64,000 nucleotides of DNA from Gallionellales bacterium 39-52-133 (GTDB lineage: Bacteria > Pseudomonadota > Gammaproteobacteria > Burkholderiales > Gallionellaceae): positions 17,050 to 81,049 of the forward strand of contig NCJL01000010.1 of assembly GCA_002278935.1 (NCBI GenBank). Direction: 5' to 3'. The first letter of the stretch is position 1, and each line of letters starts with the position of its first letter. Below the pieces are notes generated by a model. It did no database searches, was not told where the DNA came from, and saw only the letters and a program-made list of their open reading frames with translations. Made by a program: the position numbers and the translations under genes. Below, in pieces: positions 9,395-19,100 of the stretch.

Positions 9395-9410
9395 TGCACC
9401 GTTGTGGCAT
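9395..9410. promoter_or_regulatory. NtrC-like binding site 2 (weak)
   Basis: TGCACCGTTGTGGCAT keeps one full half-site (TGCACC) and a degraded partner (TGGCA). It sits between two better sites, as often seen in NtrC enhancers. Confidence 0.5.
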
Positions 9411-9412
9411 TA

Positions 9413-9429
9413 GGCACCGAACAGGTGCA
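9413..9429. promoter_or_regulatory. NtrC-like binding site 3
   Basis: GGCACCGAACAGGTGCA is an inverted repeat of GCACC/GGTGC with NtrC spacing. It is about 100-125 bases upstream of the predicted start of the porin-glnK-amtB transcript. Confidence 0.7.
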
Positions 9430-9490
9430 TCGCTAATCGCCATTAAATTTTGTTACACTCTTGCTTGTTCGTAAATACGGAAATTCCTTA

Positions 9491-9727
9491 ATGTTTACCC
9501 CCAAATCTCTGGATGAAATTGCCGCTAAACTTTCTGAAGCGGTTGCCAACAGCCCTGTGAAGGATTTTGAAAAAAATGCGCGGGCGTTGCTTGCGCAGGG
9601 ATTCGCCAGGCTGGACCTGGTCACACGCGAGGAGTTTGACGTACAAGCGCAATTGCTGACGCGTGCGCAGGAAAAGCTTGCCGAGCTGGAAGCCAGGGTC
9701 TCGGCTCTCGAAGCACAGCGTAAATAA
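9491..9727 (+). CDS. ubiK: Ubiquinone biosynthesis accessory factor UbiK
   Basis: This small (78-residue) BMFP-domain protein starts MFTPKSLDEIAAKL and ends in a Leu-rich coiled coil (about residues 50-78, EKLAELEARVSALEAQ). UbiK helps assemble ubiquinone biosynthesis enzymes, with UbiJ in enterobacteria. I place the start at 9491, because the extra ten residues available upstream are not family-like. Its stop codon directly abuts the comM ATG, so the two are cotranscribed. Confidence 0.85.
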   Translation: MFTPKSLDEIAAKLSEAVANSPVKDFEKNARALLAQGFARLDLVTREEFDVQAQLLTRAQEKLAELEARVSALEAQRK

Positions 9728-11224
9728 ATGACGCTCGCGGTTTTATACAGCCGCGCACTCTCCGGCATGGATGCCGCGCAGGTCACCGTGGAGGTGCATC
9801 TCGCTAACGGGCTGCCGAGCTTCACCATTGTTGGCCTGCCAGAAATTGAAGTCAAAGAGAGCAAGGACAGGGTGCGCGCCGCCCTGCAGAACTGCCAGTT
9901 CGAATTTCCCAACCGCCATATTACCGTTAACCTGGCGCCCGCCGACCTGCCCAAGGAAAGCGGTCGTTTTGATTTGCCGATTGCGCTTGGCATACTCGCC
10001 GCCTCTGGCCAGATACCGGCGGACAAACTGAATGAATATGAGTTTGCCGGAGAGCTGGCCCTCACCGGCGAGTTGCGTTCCATACGTGGCGCATTGGCGA
10101 TGACATATCACGCGGCCAACTGCGGGCGCGCGTTTATGTTGCCCGAAGCCAATGCTGCTGAAGCGGCTCTGGTAGAGCAGGCAACCGTATATGCGGCAAA
10201 ATCGCTATTACAGGTTGCGGCGCATTTGACAGGGCGCGAACCAATAGAGCGCTTCCTGCCCGATGCTCAGCCCTTGGTGCCGAATTACCCCGACATGCGC
10301 GATGTAAAAGGCCAGGGCCAGGCCAAGCGCGCGCTGGAAGTGGCCGCAGCAGGCGGGCACAGCCTGTTGATGAGCGGGCCGCCGGGCACCGGAAAATCGA
10401 TGCTGGCTGCGCGACTGCCCGGCATCCTGCCGCAGATGACGCAGGACGAAGCACTGGAGAGCGCCGCGATGCAATCGCTGGGCGGCTTTTTCGATGTGGC
10501 GAAGTGGATGCAGCGCCCCTATCGTGCTCCGCATCACACGGCTTCAGCGGTGGCGCTGGTGGGTGGCGGCAGCAATCCGCGGCCGGGTGAAATTTCAATT
10601 GCAATGCACGGCATTCTGTTTCTCGACGAGCTGCCGGAATTCGACCGGCATGTACTGGAAGTATTGCGCGAACCGCTGGAAAGCGGGCGCATCACGATCT
10701 CGCGCGCGGCGCGTCGTGCCGATTTTCGCGCGCAGTTCCAGCTGGTGGCCGCGATGAATCCGTGCCCGTGCGGCTATCTGGGCCATTTCAACGGCAAGTG
10801 CCGCTGCACCCCCGACAAGATTGCACGTTACCGCGGAAAAATTTCCGGCCCGTTGCTGGATCGTATTGATATCCAGATTGAAGTGCCGGCAGTGCCTCAG
10901 GATTTGTTGCTCAAGCAGGGCGATGGAGAAACCAGCGGCGAGATACAAACACGTGTGCAGGCAGCAAGGCAGCGCGCATTGCTGCGGCAGGGCAAGCCGA
11001 ATGCATTGTTGAGTGTCAGCGAGATTGATGCGCTGTGTGTGGTGGATGAGCAGGGTGCGGCTCTATTACAGCAGGCCATCACGCGGCTTAATCTTTCTGC
11101 TCGCGCTTACCACCGCATACTGAAATTGGCGCGTACCATTGCCGATCTGGCGGCTAGTGAAAATATCCTAACGTCGCATATTGCCGAAGCGGTGCAATAC
11201 CGCAGGATGGATAAACAGAGCTAA
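9728..11224 (+). CDS. comM: Mg-chelatase-like AAA+ ATPase ComM (YifB)
   Basis: This 498-residue protein has an N-terminal Lon-protease-like fold (about residues 20-140, starting VYSRALSGMDA-like) and an AAA+ core. The core has Walker A GPPGTGKS (about residue 220), Walker B FLDELPEF and the sensor region MNPCPCGYLGH. ComM is a branch-migration helicase that aids integration of incoming DNA in natural transformation. Its start codon follows the ubiK stop with no gap. Some databases call it a magnesium chelatase subunit, but there is no bacteriochlorophyll context here. Confidence 0.93.
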   Translation: MTLAVLYSRALSGMDAAQVTVEVHLANGLPSFTIVGLPEIEVKESKDRVRAALQNCQFEFPNRHITVNLAPADLPKESGRFDLPIALGILAASGQIPADKLNEYEFAGELALTGELRSIRGALAMTYHAANCGRAFMLPEANAAEAALVEQATVYAAKSLLQVAAHLTGREPIERFLPDAQPLVPNYPDMRDVKGQGQAKRALEVAAAGGHSLLMSGPPGTGKSMLAARLPGILPQMTQDEALESAAMQSLGGFFDVAKWMQRPYRAPHHTASAVALVGGGSNPRPGEISIAMHGILFLDELPEFDRHVLEVLREPLESGRITISRAARRADFRAQFQLVAAMNPCPCGYLGHFNGKCRCTPDKIARYRGKISGPLLDRIDIQIEVPAVPQDLLLKQGDGETSGEIQTRVQAARQRALLRQGKPNALLSVSEIDALCVVDEQGAALLQQAITRLNLSARAYHRILKLARTIADLAASENILTSHIAEAVQYRRMDKQS

Positions 11225-11388
11225 TTGCTCGGGTACTAAGCCGAATTGATGTAACTTTCAACCGCATGTGTTGCATAGTCAATTCGCAATGCGTATATTC
11301 AAACACAAGATCGTAATTGTCCCTGTTGGTTATAAGGTTTATACGGGGAGCTGATAATAATCTCACTGACTATACACATCCGATCTAG

Positions 11389-13404
11389 ATGATTTTCTCA
11401 CCCGCCAATCAGTTTTTATTGCGCGTCTATCGTATATTCCCGGGAATACACTTACTCCGTTTTTTATCATGGCTGGTATTGCTGGTTTCCCTGCTGGTAA
11501 CTTACCAGCTATGGAAAGTTGCGCAGAACAAAACCGAACAGGCCTTGCAAACAGAATTCAACTTTCATGTGCTTGATGCCACGCACCGCATTGAGCGGCA
11601 TATGCTGGAATATGAAAAGATGTTGCGCGGAGTGCAGGGGCTGTATGCGGCCTCGGCCAGCGTCAGCCGGGAGGAGTTTAGACAGTATGTAAACCTGCTG
11701 GATATCGAAAAGAATTATCCCGGCATACAGGGTCTGGGTTTTACTTTGCTGCTACCCAGCCACAGGCTGGCACAACACCTCGCCGAGGTGCGCAGGGAAG
11801 GTTTTCCCGACTATGCTATTCGTCCCGCCGGCGAGCGCGATAGCTATAGTTCTGTCCTTTATCTTGAGCCGTTCACAGGCCGTAATTTGCACGCTTTTGG
11901 CTACGACAATTTTGCCGATCCGCTGCGCCGCACAGCGATGGAGCGGGTGCGCGACACCGGCTTGTGCACCATTTCAGGCAAAATAAAACTGGTGCAGGAG
12001 ATCGATTCCAATGTCCAGGCCGGCATATTGATGTGGCTGCCCGTGTACCGGAATAATGCAAAACTCAATACCGTAGAGGAACGCCGCAAGCATTTGATCG
12101 GCTGGATAGGCGCTTCATTCCGCATGGACAATCTGATGGCCAGCATTGTCGATATGCGTGATGCGATGGTTGATATTGAAATTTATGATGGCGATGAAAT
12201 GTCTGACCGGACCCTGATGTATGACGCGGATCATGTGCGTCGCGAGAAAAATCCTGGGGGCTCACACTTTCAGACGATCAGACAGCTCAATATTGCGGGT
12301 CAAAAATGGAGCGTGCTTATCAGCTCGTTGCCGCGCTTCGATGCAAGGCTGCGCGATCAGAAGCAGAGCCTGATTCTGCTGGGCGGCATCGTGGTCAGTA
12401 TATTGCTGGCATTGATTACCCTGGTGCTGATACGCGGACGCAGCCGCGCGCTTGAATTTGCTCAGGCGCTCAACCATGAGCTGGCTGAACGCAAGCGGGC
12501 CGAAGCCGGGATACGCCTGGCAGCCACGGTGTTTGATACCGTGGATACAGCGGTGCTGGTGACGGACAAGGGCACGCGCATTATCAAGGTGAACCCTGCT
12601 TTCACTGCGATAACCGGTTACACCAGTGAAGATGCCATCGGCAAAACGCCGCGCATACTTTCCTCCGGTGCGCACACGCGCGAGTTTTACCGGGAAATGT
12701 GGCACACCATCAAGACCACCGGCAGCTGGCAGGGTGAGATATTTAACCGGCGCAAGAATGGCGAGTTTTTTACCGAATGGCTGTCCATTAACGAGGTGCG
12801 AGACAACGAGGGTAACCTCAGCAATTATGTTTCCCTGTTCTCAGATATCAGCGAGCGCAAGGCGGCAGAGGAGCATATGCACAATCTTGCGCATTATGAT
12901 CCGCTCACCGGCCTGCCCAACCGAACGTTGCTTGCCGATCGCCTGCAACAGGCCATTTCAGCAGCCAGGCGCGAGAAGACGAACATGGCGCTGATGTTTA
13001 TCGATCTCGACAAATTCAAGCCGGTTAACGACACTCTGGGTCACCACATTGGCGATTTGATGCTGAAGGAAGTGGCGAATCGGATGCTGGAATGTTTGCG
13101 CGAGTCCGACAGCGCCGCCCGCATCGGCGGGGATGAATTTATTGTGCTGTTGCCCGTGATAGAAGTGGAAGCCGATGCCGTGGCGGTGGCGGAAAAAATC
13201 CGTCTTGCGCTCAATCAGCCGTTTAACATCGCAGAACACAGCCTGAATATTTCATCGAGCATAGGTGTTGCGGTTTACCCGGATCATGGCACTGATGAAA
13301 AATCGCTGCTGCGTCACGCGGATACCGCCATGTATTTTGCCAAGGAAGCAGGGCGCAACAATGTGATGTTGTATGCGCACACAATGATGAGAAACAACCA
13401 GTAG
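11389..13404 (+). CDS. CHASE-PAS-GGDEF diguanylate cyclase
   Basis: This 671-residue membrane sensor has a membrane helix (about 23-40), a periplasmic CHASE domain (about 75-260), a second helix (about 326-346), a PAS domain (about 370-480, VFDTVDTAVLVTDKGTRIIKVNPAF region) and a GGDEF domain (about 500-660). The active site is intact (RIGGDEF), and an inhibitory RxxD site (RESD) sits five residues before GGDEF, so product feedback is expected. There is no EAL domain. It should make cyclic di-GMP in response to a small external ligand. It is monocistronic, and the repeat at 13451 follows it. Confidence 0.93.
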   Translation: MIFSPANQFLLRVYRIFPGIHLLRFLSWLVLLVSLLVTYQLWKVAQNKTEQALQTEFNFHVLDATHRIERHMLEYEKMLRGVQGLYAASASVSREEFRQYVNLLDIEKNYPGIQGLGFTLLLPSHRLAQHLAEVRREGFPDYAIRPAGERDSYSSVLYLEPFTGRNLHAFGYDNFADPLRRTAMERVRDTGLCTISGKIKLVQEIDSNVQAGILMWLPVYRNNAKLNTVEERRKHLIGWIGASFRMDNLMASIVDMRDAMVDIEIYDGDEMSDRTLMYDADHVRREKNPGGSHFQTIRQLNIAGQKWSVLISSLPRFDARLRDQKQSLILLGGIVVSILLALITLVLIRGRSRALEFAQALNHELAERKRAEAGIRLAATVFDTVDTAVLVTDKGTRIIKVNPAFTAITGYTSEDAIGKTPRILSSGAHTREFYREMWHTIKTTGSWQGEIFNRRKNGEFFTEWLSINEVRDNEGNLSNYVSLFSDISERKAAEEHMHNLAHYDPLTGLPNRTLLADRLQQAISAARREKTNMALMFIDLDKFKPVNDTLGHHIGDLMLKEVANRMLECLRESDSAARIGGDEFIVLLPVIEVEADAVAVAEKIRLALNQPFNIAEHSLNISSSIGVAVYPDHGTDEKSLLRHADTAMYFAKEAGRNNVMLYAHTMMRNNQ

Positions 13405-13450
13405 TCGACGTCTGCTGCCGTTACGGTAACTCAGCCAGATATTGTTGCAA

Positions 13451-13476
13451 CTATTTGATTATATTAAATAATATTT
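13451..13476 (+). repeat. AT-rich dispersed repeat, copy A
   Basis: CTATTTGATTATATTAAATA and the following AATATTT match the consensus TATTTGATTWTATTGAATA shared by six intergenic sites. It lies about 45 bases after a plus-strand stop codon in a convergent gap. Confidence 0.75.
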
Positions 13477-13492
13477 GAAGCTGGCAACTCAA

Positions 13493-13627
13493 TCCACAGA
13501 TTACACAGATTCACACAGATTTATATCCACTTGTCAGTAATTTCAGCACTACCCAAAAGATGTAGCTGTTAAACAAGGAAATTCTTTGTTTAATCTATGT
13601 GAATCTGTGAACAACAGCTTTTCACAG
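13493..13627. repeat. Inverted CACAGATT repeat element
   Basis: The left arm holds three tandem CACAGATT-like units (13493-13523). The right arm (13591-13609, AATCTATGTGAATCTGTG) is their reverse complement with one mismatch over about 18 bases. Between them, AAACAA and TTGTTT (13571-13591) make a smaller hairpin. A diverged relative lies at 21541-21624. Together they look like a REP-like intergenic element. No gene is seen in this 274-base gap. Confidence 0.65.
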
Positions 13628-13678
13628 GATAATTTGCTGGAAGCTTAAACAGCTTCAACGCTACGCGCTGCTGCAAGC

Positions 13679-14341
13679 TTATGGATTGGCCAGAATCTTA
13701 TCCAGATGCTCGAGGTCGTTGATCACCAGCCATTCTGTCGCACCCGCATCGCGCACGCGTTTTTCCCACCAGGCGAGCCGGTCCAGATAGCGGCGCGGAT
13801 CGGTGTTGTCCGTACTCAGTTTGGTTACATTTACCGCCATCACCCTTATGCCCGTCAGCTTGATCGGAAAGTCGCGTATGGTGCCCTTGCCCAGTTCCTC
13901 CTGCAGATCAGAAAAAATAATGATGGTTTTATGGCCGGGATTGGCTTCGTTCAGGTATTCGGCGGCCTGAATCAGGCCGCCGGTGATGTCGGTATAGGCG
14001 CTGCCCTTGATGCTCTTGGCAAACGCTTCCACTTTCTGGTTGAAGGCGCGCTTTTCCAGATTGGCCTGTGAAGGGCGTCGATCAAAAGTGACTTTGGCGA
14101 CGATGTCTTTTTCGCTGAAGCTCTTGCTTTCCACCTTTGCCACGGCAAGAGAATCACCGGCATTCAAATTGGCCAGCAGATAATTAATGATCTTGCGCGC
14201 CTTGGTAATTTGCTCCGCATACGTGCCTGAGGTGTCGATCAGCAGATAGACGCCGTTGCTGTGGCTACGATTGTCGGCACAGCCAGACAAGACCAATGGC
14301 AAAAGCAGCAGGGCGAGTATCAGATATTTGAACTGTTTCAT
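13679..14341 (-). CDS. VWA-domain lipoprotein
   Basis: The 220-residue product has a lipoprotein signal (lipobox LSGC, Cys at residue 21), then a von Willebrand A-like domain starting GVYLLIDTSGTYAEQI. The MIDAS motif DxSxS appears as DTSGT, with further conserved points in SAYTDITGGL and IIIFSDLQEE. VWA domains bind protein partners or metal. The start overlaps the stop of the upstream membrane-protein gene by four bases (ATGA), so the two are translated as a unit. I do not know the function. Asp as next residue after Cys does not occur (CADN), so transport to the outer membrane is possible. Confidence 0.75.
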   Translation of the reverse strand: MKQFKYLILALLLLPLVLSGCADNRSHSNGVYLLIDTSGTYAEQITKARKIINYLLANLNAGDSLAVAKVESKSFSEKDIVAKVTFDRRPSQANLEKRAFNQKVEAFAKSIKGSAYTDITGGLIQAAEYLNEANPGHKTIIIFSDLQEELGKGTIRDFPIKLTGIRVMAVNVTKLSTDNTDPRRYLDRLAWWEKRVRDAGATEWLVINDLEHLDKILANP

Positions 14342-15780
14342 GAGGCTCTCCCGGGAGTTAGTTTCGCTGGTTTGGGGGACGCAGATCCGCGCAGGCTGAT
14401 AACCCAGCGTTCGAGCAGCAGGGGCAGGACGATGCTGATGTCATACACGCTTACCAGTATGCGTCCAAGGCGGTGCAAAATCATCGCGCTGAAGCGCAGT
14501 ACAAAGCTGATGGCGCGCATCAGCATCACCAGCAGCACACCTGCAACCGTGCGCAGGGAATACACCATCACTTCCAGCGGGATCGCGACAAAAGCCAGCA
14601 CGAAAGGCAGCACGAAACCCATCACCATCTGACCTATCATCGGTATATGTGTCAGCAGACTGTCGCTCACAATCGGCTGCACCGTGGCCAGGTCATGCAG
14701 CATCGCCGCCTTGTCGGCGATCAGCATATCGCGCATCAGCGCCAGCGACGATTCGATACCGGCGAGGATGATCAGCAGGATCAGCGCCGCCCACATTACG
14801 CGTTTGCGCAACTGGTCGTTCATGCTGGCGATGGTGGGAAACAGGTGGGTGATGCGCAGGGATTCAAGCAGAAACACACCCATAGTGGCTTCCATCAGCA
14901 CGATCACCAGTGCGGCCACATCGGAGGTGCGCAGATTGCTGGTGATGTAATCACTGGCACCCACCATCTCCGACATCGGCAAGGCAATCAGCTTGAAGTT
15001 GATAAATGCACCGCCTACCGCAATCAGCATTACCAGGGATGAAATTCCCAGTTGCACAAAAGCCGAGATCGCCAGCGTGTGCTCGCTCTTGTCGGTTTTG
15101 GCACGCATCTCTTCATAGCGCGTCATATGTGCATCAATGGCTTTTGCATTGCTGCCTAGGTTGACCATATTTGTATCAAGATTTTTCACGACCTTGTCTA
15201 CCGAGCGCCACAGCGGCATCAGGCCCTTGAGAATTTTGTGGCGGCCTTCATAGGCTTTGCGATATTCGCTGATGGTCTTGTCATGAATCTTCTGCACCGA
15301 CTTGTGCAGATCATCAAGCATTTTTTTTGCAATATCACCGCCGGATTTGAGGTTTGCTATGGTTGACAGCGCATCCACCCATTCCGGTGGCGGCGGCGGC
15401 ACTTCACCGCATTTGAGGTAGTCATCTTCGATGCGTGTTAACTCATCCATCATCTTGCGCTGCAATGCGGGATATTCACCCAGCTCCTTGCTTACCAAGG
15501 CACTAACGCGTTCAAACTCGCGCTCGACTTGCGAGGTCACTTCGGCCTGGCCATGAGCCAGCAGCACCGTTTTATTGCGCTGACGCAATCCCTCTGCTGT
15601 CACCATAAGCCAGCGTGCGGTAAAGCGCAGAGCGTGTCCGGCAAGATTGCAAACTGAAAGAATCACGCTGTGGGCCGGTATGCGTGCGGCATACAGGAAA
15701 ATGGTCAACAGAAAAAACAGTGCTAATAAAGATAAAGCGACTTGATCAGGCCAGAATAGCCAGGAGTTAAGGTTGTTCAT
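14338..15780 (-). CDS. Multi-pass membrane protein with coiled-coil domain, unknown function
   Basis: From the ATG at 15780, with GAGGGGG ahead of it, the protein has 480 residues. One membrane helix (about 13-32) is followed by a long charged helical region (about 65-250) containing a five-proline run PPPPPEW. About five hydrophobic segments follow between residues 262 and 460. I recognise no family. The four-base overlap with the VWA lipoprotein gene suggests a complex of an inner-membrane anchor and a lipid-anchored VWA partner. Upstream lies a 362-base divergent gap shared with metH. Confidence 0.75.
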   Translation of the reverse strand: MNNLNSWLFWPDQVALSLLALFFLLTIFLYAARIPAHSVILSVCNLAGHALRFTARWLMVTAEGLRQRNKTVLLAHGQAEVTSQVEREFERVSALVSKELGEYPALQRKMMDELTRIEDDYLKCGEVPPPPPEWVDALSTIANLKSGGDIAKKMLDDLHKSVQKIHDKTISEYRKAYEGRHKILKGLMPLWRSVDKVVKNLDTNMVNLGSNAKAIDAHMTRYEEMRAKTDKSEHTLAISAFVQLGISSLVMLIAVGGAFINFKLIALPMSEMVGASDYITSNLRTSDVAALVIVLMEATMGVFLLESLRITHLFPTIASMNDQLRKRVMWAALILLIILAGIESSLALMRDMLIADKAAMLHDLATVQPIVSDSLLTHIPMIGQMVMGFVLPFVLAFVAIPLEVMVYSLRTVAGVLLVMLMRAISFVLRFSAMILHRLGRILVSVYDISIVLPLLLERWVISLRGSASPKPAKLTPGRAS

Positions 15781-16142
15781 TGAGTACCCCCTCAATGTAC
15801 AGGGGAAGCAGCCCAAACAGGCGGCTGACTGCGTATCCCTGCAACGTGATATCGCCAATTTTGCTGTGTCACAGCTTAAAATACCCTGCACGGCTGTGTT
15901 TACAAGCGCGGAGTGGCAAAAACCCCGATATTCAGCTTGAAACCTTGCTAAAACAGTTTAACTGTAGAGCAGCTACGGTTTAATCATAACACGGAAAATT
16001 TATGCTGCGCATAGATGTGCCTCATAGATAGCCAGATGATGGCTTGCTTACCCCATCATATTCAATATTCGGGCGAACAACATATGGGCGAGCGTGGGTT
16101 CAGGCATGATAAAATCCGTCCTCATTTTTGAAGCCGAACGTC
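15781..16142. promoter_or_regulatory. Divergent intergenic region upstream of metH
   Basis: This 362-base gap has no gene. It must hold the promoters of metH and of the divergent membrane-protein/VWA pair. I see a perfect inverted repeat GCTGTG-T-CACAGC at 15863-15875, which could be an operator, and a small hairpin AGCCA/TGGCT near 16028-16042. I find no recognisable cobalamin, SAM or SAH riboswitch core. Confidence 0.4.
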
Positions 16143-19100
16143 ATGAAGAAAACACCGCACCCGATAGAAAAACTGCTGCAGGAACGTATTCTGATACTGG
16201 ATGGCGCGATGGGCACCATGATTCAGCGCTACAAGCTGGGCGAAGCGGACTATCGCGGCACGCGCTTTGCGGACTGGCATCGCGACCTCAAGGGCAATAA
16301 CGACCTGCTGGTGATCACCAAACCCGAGGTGATCAGGGAAATTCATTGCGAATACCTGGAGGCGGGTGCGGACATTATCGAGACCAATACCTTTGGTGCG
16401 AACGCCACCACGCTCAAGGCCTATGGCCTGGCCGAAATTAATTACGAGCTGAACAAGGCGGGCGCGGCACTGGCGCGCGAGGCCTGCAATGAGTACGCCA
16501 CGGCGGACAAGCCGCGCTTTGTAGCCGGCGTGCTGGGGCCCACCGACAAGACTGCCACCATTTCACCGGATGTGAACGACCCCGCCGCGCGCAATATCAC
16601 CTTCGACCAGCTGGTGGTGGATTATGCCGAAGCGACCAAAGGATTGATGGATGGCGGATCAGACCTGATTCTGATCGAGACGATTTTCGACACGCTCAAC
16701 GCCAAGGCCGCGATCTTTGCGGTGAAACAGGTGTTCGAAGAGCGCAATACCGAATTGCCCATCATGATCTCCGGCACCATCACCGACAAATCCGGCCGCA
16801 CGCTGACCGGGCAGGTTACCGAGGCCTTCTACAATTCGCTGGCGCATGCCAACCCCATTTCCTTCGGCCTGAACTGCGCGCTGGGCGCGGATGAGCTGCG
16901 CCAGTATGTGGCGGAGTTGTCGCGTGTGGCTAACTGCTACGTGAGCGCGCACCCCAATGCCGGCCTGCCCAATCCGCTGGCTCCCACCGGCTATGACGAC
17001 ACGCCGGAGAATATGTCCGGCCTGATCAAGGAATGGGCGCAAAGCGGCTTGCTCAACATTGTTGGCGGCTGCTGCGGCACCTCGCCCGCGTTCATCAAGG
17101 CCATTGCCGACGCGGTGAAGGATATTCCGCCGCGCAAGATTCCCGCCAATCCGGTGGAATGCCGCCTGTCCGGACTGGAGCCATTCAATATCGGCGACAG
17201 CTCGCTATTTGTGAACGTTGGCGAGCGCTGCAACGTCACCGGTTCGGCCAAATTCAAGCGGCTTATTCTGGAAGGCAATTACGAAGAGGCGCTTGAAATT
17301 GCCAAGCAGCAGGTGGAAAGCGGCGCGCAGGTGATCGACATCAACATGGACGAAGCGATGCTGGATGGCGAGGCCGCGATGGTGCGCTTCCTCAACCTGA
17401 TTGCGGGCGAAACGGATATTGCCAAAGCGCCGCTGATGATCGACTCCTCCAAGTGGAGCATTATCGAGGCCGGGCTGAAGTGCGTGCAGGGCAAGGCGGT
17501 GGTCAACTCCATCTCGCTGAAGGAAGGCGAGGAAAACTTCATTAAATACGCCACGCTGGTGCGTCGCTATGGTGCGGCAGCGGTGGTGATGGCCTTCGAC
17601 GAGCAGGGTCAGGCCGATACCTTCAAGCGCAAGACCGAGATCTGCAAACGCAGCTATGACATTCTGGTAGATAAGGTGGGCTTCCCACCGGAAGATATTA
17701 TTTTCGATCCAAACATCTTCGCCATTGCCACCGGCATCGAAGAGCACAATAACTACGCGGTGGACTTTATCGAAGCCACCGCGTGGATCAGAAAAAACCT
17801 GCCTTACGCCAAAATCTCCGGCGGTGTATCCAACGTGTCGTTCTCCTTCCGCGGCAACGAGCCTATGCGCGAAGCGATCCATACCGTGTTCCTGTATCAC
17901 GCCATCAAGGCCGGCATGAACATGGGCATCGTGAATGCCGGCCAGCTCGGTGTGTACGATGAAATACCGGGCGAGCTGCGCGATGCGGTTGAAGATGTGG
18001 TGCTGAATCGCCGGTCCCGTAACGGGGAAGAGAGCCCGGGTGAGCGCCTGGTGACACTGGCTGAAAATGTCAAAGGCGGCGGCAAGGTGCAGGTGGAGGA
18101 TCTGGAGTGGCGCAAGGGCACCGTGCAGGAGCGCCTCACTCACGCACTGGTGCGCGGCATCACCACTTATGTGGTGGAAGATACGGAAGAAGCGCGCTTG
18201 CAGGCGAAATTCCCGGTGCAAGTGATCGAAGGCCCGCTGATGACCGGCATGAATGTGGTCGGTGACCTGTTCGGCGCGGGCAAGATGTTCCTGCCGCAGG
18301 TGGTGAAATCCGCACGCGTGATGAAGCAGGCGGTGGCGCATCTGATCCCGTATATCGAAGCGGAAAAATTGCGTTCCGGCGACACCAGCACCAAGGGCAA
18401 GATAGTGATGGCGACGGTGAAGGGCGATGTGCATGACATTGGCAAAAATATCGTGACTGTTGTGTTGCAGTGCAACAACTTCGAAGTGGTGAACATGGGC
18501 GTGATGGTGCCATGCCAGCAGATCCTCGATACGGCGAAAGAACACAAGGCCGACATCATCGGTCTGTCGGGTTTGATTACGCCGTCGCTGGAAGAAATGG
18601 CACATGTGGCGAAGGAGATGGAGCGTCAGGGCTTCAAGATACCCTTGCTGATAGGCGGCGCCACCACCTCGCGCGTGCACACGGCGGTGAAGATTGAACC
18701 GAATTATCCGAGCGGCACCACGGTGTATGTCAACGATGCGTCACGCGCGGTAGGCGTGTGTAGCAACCTGTTGAGCACCACCTTGCGCGACGATTATGTC
18801 GCTGAGATCAAGAACGATTACATCGCGGCGCGCGCGCAGCATGAGGGCAAGAAGGGCAAGGGCACCTACGTGCCGCTGGCGGAAGCACGCGAGCACGGCG
18901 TCAAAACCGACTGGAAAAATTACACGCCACCCAAGCCGTGGCTTACCGGTGTGCATAAATTCGAAGCCTATCCGCTGGACAAGATCGTTGAGTATATCGA
19001 CTGGTCGCCATTCTTTAACGCGTGGGAGTTGGCCGGGCGTTATCCGAAAATATTGCAGGATGCGGTAGTGGGTGCAGAAGCGACCAAACTGTTTGCCGAT

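Noticed and set aside
9728..11224. Magnesium chelatase subunit for bacteriochlorophyll
   Set aside because: The N-terminal Lon-like domain and gene context fit ComM/YifB, and no photosynthesis genes are near.
13640..13656. Hairpin GAAGCT/AGCTTC as terminator of the VWA gene
   Set aside because: The stem is short and no T-run follows on the minus strand.
15781..16142. Possible cobalamin or SAH riboswitch before metH
   Set aside because: No B12-box or SAH riboswitch core could be found; only small unrelated stems are present.
17205..18680. 491-residue minus-strand open frame
   Set aside because: It lies wholly within metH, is rich in His, Arg and Gln as expected for an antisense frame of GC-rich code, and has no recognisable domain.
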